A stretch of 64,000 nt of DNA from Watersipora subatra (Eukaryota; Bryozoa; Gymnolaemata; Cheilostomatida; Watersiporidae), in assembly GCF_963576615.1 (NCBI RefSeq), contig NC_088712.1:53735114-53799113 (forward strand), read 5' to 3'. Within the stretch, counting starts at the first letter, position 1. Every line of letters starts with the position of its first letter. Under the pieces are notes generated by a model, which searched no databases, was not told the DNA's origin, and saw only the letters and a list, made by a program, of their open reading frames with translations. Made by a program: the position numbers and the translations under genes. Shown here one piece after another: positions 1 through 12,100 of this stretch.

Positions 1-116
1 GGAAATTTCTGAGAAGGGACAATGTGAGGAGAGATGCAGCTTGAATAGTACATGTGTGGAAGGATGTTGCGTATGCAATAATGGTTACTATGGCAATGGA
101 ATATCATGTCTTAAAG
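1..116 (+). CDS. NID: Nidogen exon: EGF-like domain before G2F (partial exon)
   Basis: The exon runs in from outside the window and ends at a GTAATG donor. It encodes a cysteine-rich EGF-like module in frame 2, with the cysteine run [11 protein letters not shown] followed by [13 protein letters not shown]. In nidogens a single EGF module sits just before the G2F domain, and the next exon here starts G2F. The exon ends in phase 1, matching the next acceptor. Confidence 0.8.
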
Positions 117-3100
117 GTAATGTTTCTTTCTTATTTTTCGAGTTACTTCTACATTTTTCAAAATAAGTTACATGACATTATTTAATTAAATTTTGTTGCT
201 GTCTAGCTAGACAATTAGCTTCAATGTATGGCTTACTAAACGCAGTTCAGGTTTCAAAGTGGTCCGTCATGTCAAAGGTTTGTTTTCCTTCTGAGAAATC
301 TTACACTGACTCGATTTTGACCTAATTAATTGACCAAATTAATTGACCTAATTAACAAAGTTCTTCCCAGTAAATGGGATCAGGCTATATGCAAATATTA
401 GATTTAGCATTGACTTTAATTATACATGCCTAGCTGAGACAAATAATAATAAGAAACATGTTTTGTTGCTGATCAATAGTTTTTTAATGTCAAGTATTAC
501 CATGCATGGGTAGATAACTTCATAATACAAACTTCATTGTTCTAATTAAAGTTAGTACTTTTAACAGAGTAGCGTTTTTTAATTAAAGTATCAAATCTGA
601 CGAATAACTTTGAAGATCATGGCATTAACGGTAGAGATCCGAGAGTTGAATATCCTTGTTAGCTTAAATTTGGCAGCAAAAAAAAGCTTTACACAGTTCT
701 TGAAGTTTGCCTCTGCTATATGGTTGTTTGGGTTTTCAGTTTTATTAAAGGTTGACTTGCAACAAAATTCACATTCCAGTTAATTGGTATCAAAAGATTC
801 ACCATCTCTTACTCTGCTGTGTTGTAGGTGCAAAATATGTGGAAATGTGATTACAAGCTCTTAAATGCTCAAAAACGAACAGTTAATCGCCGCTATCACG
901 AAAACGGCGTAGGTTGGAATCAATTTATTTCTCTGACATCCTCAAACAATTCGGCTATTGTTTTGACATGTGATGTTATTACGTGAATTAAAAGGCCAAT
1001 AAAAGGCTCAATATAAAACCTCTCGTAGCACTAGTTTATGACAAACACTTTGGGGTTTTAACAAAAAGCTAGTATCAAATATAGATGCTCACTACTTTAC
1101 AGTTTTGTTTCGGCTTGGTCTAGTTGTCTAGTCGTAATCTGATCATGGGATCCATACTTCCTGCCAAACAGCACGAATAATTTCTGCAGCGTTTTTCGAC
1201 TATCACAGGTGACCAACAGGTTCCTCGTGTTTCTCAGAGGATGACATGCACTCCTTCGAGCTAAGGTTAAAAAATTAAGTGAATTTTTACCATGCGTTTT
1301 GAGATATCAGTGCTCAAAATTACAGCATTACAATGATGATGAAATAGACGCGTGAGGACAATTGACATGGTTTTTATTGAATACGAGAAGTATATTTGTG
1401 AAAATACTTCGACGAATGCGATTGCATGAAATTGTAAACGGAAGCCATCTTTTTCAGCTACATCCCATTTGAGCCATTTTGGAAAGGGATTCTAATCTAC
1501 GGCGTCTTCGTGAAGGCTGAGATTAACTGTTTGTTTTTGAGCTTTTAAGAGCTAGTAATCACATTTCCACATATTTTGCACCTACAACACAACAGAGTAA
1601 GACATGGTGAATCTTTTGATACCAAATAACTGTAATGTGAATTTTGTTGCAAGGCAACCTTTAATTATAAAGATTTAGCAGCTACTAACAGCTATAAATT
1701 ACGCTGTTTATATTTGTAAACATGTTACTAATTTTTCCTGTCAAACCAACAGGGCCTAGCAAAAAACAGCATGCAATGGCATGTACCGTAAAACCTCTAT
1801 TTGAATGCCACCTTTATATGAATACAACCTCTTATAAAACTCCACTATGGAAGGGTTGAAAAATAGAGCGCCACCTTTTAATTGAACGTCACCTCAATTA
1901 AACCATCACTTTGACATTCCTTGATCTTTACGAACCCATAATAAAAAGTGATCAATGGAAAAGTGTCCACAAACTGGTACTGATAACTACTCGATTACAT
2001 TAATAACAATTAATTCTTTTGGTGTGGCTGTAGTGGTTGCCATAGTTTTAGTGATTATGTGCCTGAAAAGATCGATCATCACAATCATCAGAACTACACT
2101 CTGATTTGGAGTCACTAAGGTTTAAGTTCTATCTATTGTCTTCAGATCCGTCCATAAGGTGTTTTATAACCTGATTGATAACTTTAAAACGTTTTGATGA
2201 ATGATGAGAACGCCTTTCACTCAGGAACACCGTAAAACATAATAGCAGCCATTGTTATGGCGTATCGAAGTTCGTTTTCTAACTCTAAAGCTTCACAGTT
2301 GTTCCTTAATACTTTGAAAGCAACACGATAGGAATAATTAAAAACTCTATCCGCCTAATATGTTTTACTCAAAGTAGTCCTTTGTTCAACTTGGTCTGAT
2401 GCTTTGACGCGTTAGAAAAACGGTTTAGCAAAAATGCTGAAGCCAACGGCATTAATGTCGCTCTGCCCAAATAAGAGTGCACAATATAGGCGGCGTTAGC
2501 ATCGCTTCACCTGTAAAAGAGCTCAATTTATTATGCTAAAATTCTGACCAGCTAGTCAAAAAATAAAGAACCGTCCTCTATTTGAACGTGACTTTTAATA
2601 TAATGCCACTTTGAAAGAAATGTTGAAAAGCACAGCACCATGGCATTCAAACAGAGGTTTTCCAGTAACTTGAAATCAGTTGTTTCTTCTACTTACATTA
2701 TTTGAAGCCTTGCTGTCTGATTGCAGCTGATGTTTTACGCATGAATGGGAGAATTGTGGGTAGGGTGAATGAGCAGGACATAGCTGACGTGACCATGCAT
2801 GTCTATGCATCCTTGATCGACGGTCGAGCCTATACAGCCATCAGCAAACTACCACCTCTGGTTGGCTATCCATCGCAACTACTTGTGCCTCTGGGTGAAC
2901 TGATCGGTTGGCTCTTTGCCAAGGGTGTCTCAAGCAATGGATTCACTATCTCAGGTAAGTGAACAAGATGCATGCGTAGGGTTTGTGTTAGGATTGTATG
3001 TTTATGCTGATAAAAGTTAGATGATTTCTACTAAATGTGAATTACGATTGAAGTGCTTGTGATTTACCTTTGCTCCATTACTTGAAAGCTTCTCAAGGTC

Positions 3101-6100
3101 AGAGACATGTTTTTTGTGTGACAATTGTTAAACTAAAGCTAATAACATTATGATGTCATAAACAGTAGATCTTGTTAATGTTTTCCTTTTGCAGTTTTAT
3201 AAAAAAATTCCTATTGTTCAATAACATTTGCCCTCTCTGTTACTCAATAGCACCTGCTCTTTATCGGTCCATAGCACCTGTTTTCTATCGCTCAATAACA
3301 CCTGCTCTCTATTGTTCCATAACACCTGCTCTCTATTGTTCAGTAACACCTGCTCTCTATTGTTCAATAACACTTGCTCCCTATTGTTCAACAACACCTA
3401 CTCTCTATTGTTCAATAACACTTGCTCCCTATTGTGCAACAACACCTGCTCTCTATTGTTCGATAGCATCTGCCCTCTATTTTATTCAATAACACCTGCT
3501 CTATATTATTCAATAACACCTGCTCTATATTGTTCAATAACATCTGCTCTATATTGTTCAATAACACCTGCTCTATATTGTTCCATAACACCTGCTCTAT
3601 ATTGTTCAATAACATCTGCTCTATATTGTTCAATAACACCTGCTCTATATTGTTCAATAACACCTGCTCTATATTGTTCAATAACACCTGCTCTATATTG
3701 TTCAATAACACCTGTTCTATATTGTTCAATAACACCTGCTCTATATTGTTCCATAACACCTGCTCTATATTGTTCCATAACACCTTTTTATTATTCAGAG
3801 GCAACTACTTTTTATTGTTGAATACCATTTGCTAGCTAATATGTAAAAACACTACAATAGTTTTATGTTGATTAATAAAGTGAAACAGTCATGCAATCAT
3901 TTTCTATCTTAGTTAGATACAAAAATATTTATTGCATTTTTAGGCTCAGATTTTATGCTAACTTTCTTAAAATGTAAAACTGACTGCTAATACCATTATC
4001 CAATGAGACATGAGCATTGTAAAAATATTTCCAAGAAATACTAACACACTGCACCTAATACCAAGGTCAATGGAGGCATCCGCTAAACACATCTGCGCAT
4101 AGCGCCATCTCATGTAGCCTTTGTCCATAGCGTTCCTACACAGCTGCAAAAGTAGCTATGATGGAAAGAGTTACAAATAAATATCAAAATCTATCCGAGA
4201 CTGCTTTAATAATATATTTATTATTTTATTTTAGGTGGAATCATAAATTATTCAGCAACAATCGAGGTGGGAGCTGAAATACTGCGTGTCGAAGTGACAA
4301 TGACAGGTGTCATAGATGGCAAGGTTAGAGACCTGCTGATTAGTGTCAACGGAGACCTGCCGGCAAACACTATTGGATACAACATTGCATTTACTGACTA
4401 CACTGCACAGTACACAAAAGTTGGTCGTGGTAAGACTCATGAACTACTACTCAGTATGTTTATTCTCAGATTTGCAAGAAGAGATTTTAGTAAAACATTA
4501 ATTAGAATTTTATTCATTTTATGTTTAAATATTTATCCCACAGGTATTAAAAACAGCTTATAAACAGTGGCAGATAATGTAGTTGCCGTTGGCTAATTTG
4601 AATAAGCTTGTATTCGTAGTGCTAAACTGACTAATAAGAACCTTGAGAACAAGCTTTAGCGATGTTGCATGCAACGCCGAGTAGCTAGGCGTACTTTAAT
4701 CCAGATAATGACTCATATCACCCAATGAATCCATTGCATCCCGCGTAGCTGAATGGGTTAGCTTGTTGCCTTGTGACCGGAAGGTTCTGCGGATCCAATA
4801 CTTTGGGCTATGGATTTTTCATAGCTAAATTTTAATTTGCTATTGCTGGGCAGACGCCGAACAACGACAGACGATGACAAAATTTGAGATAAATATATAT
4901 ATATACATGTATATATATACAAATTATGTATAGTTTCAATGCAGTCAATTCCTTTATAGTATGATAAACATAAGTAGTCAGCGCCAAATTTTAAATTAAG
5001 TGCTCAAATTAGAATAAATAAACTAACTTAAATTAAGCTGAGTTAAATTTTAATTATTTCTAAATTGAAAAACTTAAATTAAGTAACTTGATTGAGTAAT
5101 TAAATTAAATTTAAATTAAATTAATTCACTTAAATTAATTTCAAGTGAATTAAATTAAAAGATGGGCTTTATTTTTAATAGCAATTTTAGTTTTACAACT
5201 TTTAATCTGCGAGATTTCATGTCATGGAACTTACAGTTATTGACAAAAATGAGCTACACCTTAAGTTCCCTCACAGTGTTTATTTACAAAATGTGTTGTA
5301 ATGATTTTAGTCTGGAAAACAAATCTATATGACAGCCATCTATAAATATACTGTTTAAATACTTTTAGGAACATACAGGTCTGAGGGAACTCGCAACTAC
5401 ATCATTAGAGACAAAGAATTCCCATTTTACATGAAGGAGACGATAACTTTCAACGAATGCAATACGGCTCCAGACTTTTACAGAGTTCATCACAGCGGCT
5501 ACTATGTAGTTTACAATGAAAATGATCTCACAACACGTTTTACTTTGATGTCTCAAACTCAACTGGAAGACGGTAGGTAAAAATTTGCTAAGGTTAAACA
5601 TGAGCCAAAGTCAAACGGTGAAAACAGTGGTATCTAGTTCCAGTAATAAACACATTTGTAGTTGTTCAACTTGGAGAATTTAGTAAATTGAAAAAGGTGT
5701 GGGCGCAGCAGTCAGTGAGCAAATTGGGTTAATAAAATAATCTACAGTCTGGCCATTACCATATATCCTCGCATATAATCTGACCACTTGGCTTGGTAAC
5801 TTTATTTTGCATTTTCAACTTGGCTTATATACAAAAATATACGGTATATAAAACAGAATTAACTGATTGTACTCAACCATACTCATTCTCTTAAAGTAAG
5901 TTAATTGTCAATTAATGAAAACAAATTAAATGGGGCTGTTGTAGAGCGATTAACAGTTTTGCTCCCTAAATCGTGAGCCTTTACAGTAATGGAAAAACTA
6001 TCAATAGTTGCACAAATGCTACAAGTTTACTGCTCACACATACAAAACACAAACTCCCATTATATACCTAAACTAGGACTGATAAAGAACTCAGGCTTTG

Positions 6101-9100
6101 TAGGAGCAGTCGTGACTCATGGATTAGAGCGTACAGCCAACGAGCAGCAACAAGTTTCTGGAAAAAACAAATCCAACTTTGAATGCTCTGATGTTACAAT
6201 AACTTGCTACCTTGGTATATTGTTTTTGTTCATTTGCAAATAAAACTGCTAGTGGTGATAAAAAAATTACAAAATCCATTTTTATAGATTTTGAGAAGAT
6301 CTTCAGAAGGCTTACAATGGTGTGGCATGTTTACTTGTCCAATAAATACATTGTGGACACCCCATCTTGATAGCAGTTCAAACTCAGAGTTGTTTTGAAA
6401 CCCTAGTAGAAAAGTGCATTCGTTGCATCGAAATCAGTAGTTGTTTGTTCACTTATCTGCAATACTGGAAAAGTGACTGACATTGACATCTGCCAAAAAG
6501 AAGATAACTTCTCACTATGAGTTAATTCTGCGATCAGCACATCTTTGTTCATTTATTACTGACAAAAAATTTATGTTTATCCTAATTTATACATTAATTT
6601 TATGTCTCTAGAAAATTGCCAGGTGGTGATCACATTCCAATTTTTTTTTCTATCCATTTTGACATTTCCGAACATACGAGTCATTTGTCTAGTTCTAAAC
6701 AAACATGTACCACCAAATCTGCAGATTATTAGTGTGAGAGATGAAAATTATACAAATCGCCACAAAATATTAGAACTCACTCAAGTTCAAGTCGAAGCAT
6801 CTATGTTTTTGCAACTAGTTCACGAATGGTATCAGCCCAGTATCGGTTCACTCAAGAAATTACAATATCCCATGAATGCTAACGAGTTGGTTTTCATTTT
6901 TGATGAGATAACATGTAAGTCTATAATGTAACTAAACTTGCACCTTCGTACGTTTGTTTTATAAACTTAACTTCTAGTAAACTACTTGGGAACTCCTGGG
7001 AAAATCCACGGTCAGTGTAGTTGTTGGAGTTGTGATTTCTTGTTAGCGCTCGTGCCTCTACCGTTCGTTAATAACCGGTATTAGATCAAATTGATCACCG
7101 ATGCGTGACTGTATAACGGCTATCGCCTATTTGTAGTTGTCGTTAATCAGGCCAGAGCCGTATAGCTTCACAGTGGGAAGCTATACGGCTCTGAATCAGA
7201 CTACCCGGCTGCGAACGCACATGGTCTAATTCAATCGACATCTAAAAAAATGGCGAACACGTGTGACCAGGTTCATAAGTTTGGAGATCATGACAATTGT
7301 CGATTGAAGTTTTTCAAAGCAGCATCTATCGTTTGCTCGCAGTTTTCTATTGATGAATCGAAAAGCTATCAGTTCAAGATTCATATGATAAACAATAATA
7401 AAACAAAACTTTTGAGCACTAATCCATGCGATATAGACTCTACGCGCATCAATTCTAAAACCAAACGAACAAACGTCTGCTACGCATGCGGTTGTCCACT
7501 TACACTAGCTTTGAGGAAAGATAACACATCTAGCTATAATCGTGTAGCTAAGCGTCGAGTTAAACCTAAACCAAAGACAGGCAAACTCGTGCTACGACAG
7601 TTGAAGAAGTCCGACGGTCGCAAAGATGGATCAACATTTCAACGTCGTGTGTTAAATCATTATTTTAATGGTTGCAACAAAATCATCACAACGTGTGGGA
7701 TGTGTCACCGTGTATCGGTTGCTGTGGACGGAGAGAAACGCTCCGATGAGTCTTTTCTCAGTAGGCACTCTGTTAGACATAAAAACAAACGCCTCAAACG
7801 AAAACTTCAAAATCGCTCCCTCACCAACAGTCCGTGCCAGTTCACTGGTGAGGCAAAGCCAGCAACTACAGAAGACGTACAAACTACTGCATCGCTACCT
7901 AGTAGGGCAATCAATTTTCATGAAATGTCTTCTCGATCTACAAAAAAGACGACAAAATCTCCAATGCAGTCACTTAAAACAATCCCCTCTGCTTCAACAA
8001 CAACAACGGACAGTCGACAGCCCAAAGTTCAACGGCGCATATTGGACAAAAATAGTGCTGCTGTTATCCGAAAGTTTCAGAAGCAACAGGTTACACAGCT
8101 GATGAAGTCTGCTCAGACCCAAAAGCAATGTCACGCAAAGTCTTCACTGAGCAATTTCTTGAAGTCATTCAAATGATTTAATTTGTATAGTAGTACGATT
8201 TGCCAACTGAGTTGTAAGGAAAAAGTATGTACACTATATTTTTAATTTTGTGGGCTGTTTGTGCAGTTATATCCACGCGCTGTGATATTACGAATATCTT
8301 GGGAGTTTTATGTCCAGCAGTACTCAATAATTGAATGTACATTGTGCGGTAATAAACTAAGATATCAGTTATCATGCATCGCGTTTTTGTTAGTCTGTCC
8401 TTAGCCATGGTCCTACTGCTTTATTTACATTATTGACTCTGACCTGGTTTATTCCCTTTTGTAATGTTTAGAATAGTTATTACTACTATCAACTTGTTTA
8501 CAAACTCGAGCACAACAAAATATATTTAGTTGAAGCTCACACGTGCCTTGCTCTCATTCAGTTACGTTAACTATACTTATATACTTGGAAATTGGTGACC
8601 GATAGTATCGTAACATTCCATTCATGATCAGTTAGAGAGAATTCTCTATAGGTGCTACGAATGAGCCAAATGCAGATAGTTGTCAAAAAGTCTTTAAGGA
8701 CTGATAATTCTCAATCAGTTTGAGAATCTTCCAGTTATTGTTGATAAGCTTCGCCAATTCCTGACTAACAAACATACCCTTTATGTTCACAGACAATGTC
8801 TGCGCAAGTAATAACTGTCATTACAATGCTGTGTGTGTGCCAAAGGGAAATAGCTACACCTGTACATGTAAGCAAGGCTATGAAGGAAGTGGTCGCGATT
8901 GTACAGGTAAGAGGCAGCTACACTTCATCCCGCTATACCATTTCGTTCAACTCTACATATTCAAACCACATAATTATAAAGTGCCTCAGTTTACATTTTT
9001 AGCTTTGTAGTTAATGCTCTGACATGACTTAGCAAGGTGTGTTGGCAAGCACATAATGCTCGCCTCACATTTTCTCGTTCCGTTATTGACAGCTAATGAA

Positions 9101-12100
9101 CAAACATGAGTTGGGTGGGTTTTTATCAGTTATTAAATGGCCTCCTTTCTTCCCAATAAGGCCAAATTCATGAACATTGTAATCTTTCACACTGCTTAGG
9201 TGCTGGCTGGTTTAAGCACAGCATGTTGCTGACTCCGACACTTGTTGCTGGCGCTCTTTGGTTGTCGTTTATAGTGCTGCGCTCTTTATTACTTCTACTA
9301 ATGTGGTAATCTAAACACCCCAGGAGGTGTTTCAAGTTTTGACAATCTTAAAACAAATTGCTATCATTTTTTTAGTACGGGAAAGTTGATCAGCTTAGTG
9401 TTGTTGTCACACAACCATCCTGTATTGCAGACTTGGATGAATGTGCAACTGGTGCCAACACTTGCTCTCCCCTTGCGATCTGCCGAAATACAGATGGAGG
9501 CTACATCTGTACCTGCACAGCAGGCTACAGTGGCGATGGATATTACTGTGGTATGCTTAATTAATTCAAGAACTCATTTCTATGTTCTTGTTGCTTTCAG
9601 TTGACCCTTGAAGACAACAACAAACCACATTTTGTGCAAATAGTTTTGGGCAGACATGTACCGTAAAACTTCTATTTGAACGCCATAGCATTCTGTTTCA
9701 ACAATTTCCCTATAGTGGCGGTCAGTTAGAAGTGGCGTTCAAATAGAGGTTGGCGTTGTATTTTCAAATAGCGTGACAGAATTTTAGGAAGATAAATTTA
9801 ACTCTTACAGACAAAGCAATGTCAGCTACATTTTGCACTTTTTTTGGACGGAGTAACATTAACCCTTTTAGATACAAGAAATCTGCTAACTTACCTCCGA
9901 CTTGATGTAGATTTCTCAATAAATATGCATTGAAAAAGTAAGAACTATCACTCCCAGCTGATATCTGTTGCTTGCAATAACCTGTGATAATATTATAGAA
10001 TTAAGTCGGTTTTGCTACAATAACAATAAAGGATGATTTGGTAATAATACAATTAATACAAACTGAGAAAACAAAACAAAAATCCTTAAAAAGGTTACTG
10101 TTCCACCAGAAGCTATCCTTCAAAACTTTGAATATGACGATACTGGTACCTCTCGATGCTGGTATAAATTTAAAAATGCGATATTGTACTGTTCTTGTCT
10201 GACCGAATAGAAAGAAAATGTTGAAGCTCTTTCTACGAAGATAATATAATTGTCCGCTTGAGAAGAAATGGCCTTGACCCCAGATATAATAATTGAACCA
10301 TAGGAAAAATATTTCTTATTAGGGGCATTGTAACGCGTGGACGCATGGCTAAACTAATTAGCTTGTGCATACGGTATACAGAATATGATAATGCTAGTGG
10401 CTCAAGGCTCCTTAAAGGTTGACTTGCAATAAAATTCACATTACAGTTATTTGATATCAAAAGATTCACCATGTCTTACTCTGTTGTGTTGTAGGTGCAA
10501 AATATGTGGGAATGTGATTACAAGCTCCTAAAAGCTAAAAAATGAACAGTTAATCGCAGCCACACGAGACCGTCGTAGTTTGGATTCTCTTTCCAAAACG
10601 GCTCAAATGGGATGTACTTGTGACAGGATGGTTTCTGTTTACACTTTCATGCAATCTCATTCGTCAAAATATTTTCACAAATATACTTCACGCATTCAAT
10701 AAAACCATGTCTATTGTTCTTACGCGTCTGTTTTATCATCATCGTAATGCTGTCACTTTTAGCACTGATATCTTATAACTTACCGTAAAAATTCGTTAAA
10801 CTTTTCAACCTTAGCTCGAATGAGTACATAACATTGTCTGATAATCATGACGAGCCTGTTGGTTACCTGTGATAATCGAAAAGTGCTGCAAAAATTATTT
10901 TCGAAGTATTGGGTCACATGATCAGATTAAGACTTGACGATTAGTCCAAGCCGAAAGAAAACTGTAAAGTAGCCAGCATCTATATTTGATACGGGTCTTC
11001 GGTAAAACCCAAAGTGTTTGTCATAAACTAGTGCTACAATAAGTTTGATATTGAGCTTTTTATTGGCCTTTCAATTCCCGTGAGAACATCGTGTGACAAG
11101 ATGATAACCAAACTAATGAATACGTCAAATAGATTCCAATCTATGGCGGCTTTTCGTCTTTGAGCTGTTAAGAGCTTGTAATCACATTTCCACGTGTTTG
11201 GCACCTACGACACAACAGAGTAAGACATGGTGAATTTTTTGATACCAAATAACTGTAATGTGAATTTTGTTGCAAGTCAACCTTTAAGTAGCTCAGTGGT
11301 GGCGATCTTGGATAAAAAATTTCTGATGTATTTGTTGAGAGTTCCAATCCATCAATACGCGAACTTGTAGCTGGACATACAACGACGATAAACTTTAAGA
11401 GGTATGTATATAGGTTTAACAATGTTGCATAAAAGCTAATTGCACTCATTGATATGTTAGATACAGTTGCAGCCAAAACTGGCTTTCCTGTGCAATAGAG
11501 GAGGAGTTATGAGCATCAATCTATCGAAAAATGAGTTTATATTGCGGCAACGGTGCTATAATATGCTATAAATCTGCTAATTTATGAGTTATATAATAAT
11601 AATAATCTATCAATTGCTGCAAATATATATTCAAGAATAAGTGACATAAACCATACTTAAAATACATGCAGAAACAAGAATTAAAATTTTTGAAACAAAA
11701 TATTTGTATCGTTTGCTCGGTCAGTTGCGTTCTGATTGTTGCTTGTTGTAGTTATGGCTGTTCAATACATTCCACAATGTCTTCTGACCTCAAATGCTCT
11801 TCTGCACTGTTGAACTTAGTCGATATTAGCGCCCAAACAAATTTTTTAGTAGAACTAAACTTTGGTGTTGCTATTTAACATACTTTTCACAGAAATAACG
11901 ATAAACTTTTATTCGCATGCGCGTTTAGCACAATATTTAGCCTTAATGTTCCATCGTAAATGTTGAACAGTCTTTTACAAACATTAAAGTATCAAGACCG
12001 CGTTAAACAAGAAACTACTATTAGTCTGATACAGTTATTGATTCTTTGATGTTGCTTTCAAAGCTATAACGAGAACGTAAATCTTTGGAGTTAAAAAATC

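Larger units (their letters stand above)
117..2726 (+). other. Nidogen intron filled by two TIR elements
   Basis: 2.6-kb intron. It holds a TTAA-flanked long-TIR element (749-1660) and a TA-flanked TIR element (1786-2665). I see no coding exon in the rest; the AT-rich stretch 117-748 has no recognisable feature. Confidence 0.6.

Noticed and set aside
3172..3835. Five overlapping ORFs on both strands
   Set aside because: All are products of the 24-bp minisatellite; no unique protein sequence.
4740..4800. tRNA-like sequence with A and B boxes
   Set aside because: Part of a repeated SINE with mismatches in the arms; no intact cloverleaf.
6602..6931. 109-codon ORF in the nidogen intron
   Set aside because: No domain recognised, no start context or neighbouring exon in phase; AT-rich chance frame is the simpler reading.
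7652..7882. Antisense ORF inside the nested gene
   Set aside because: Shadow of the 308-codon zinc-ribbon ORF; composition without domain.
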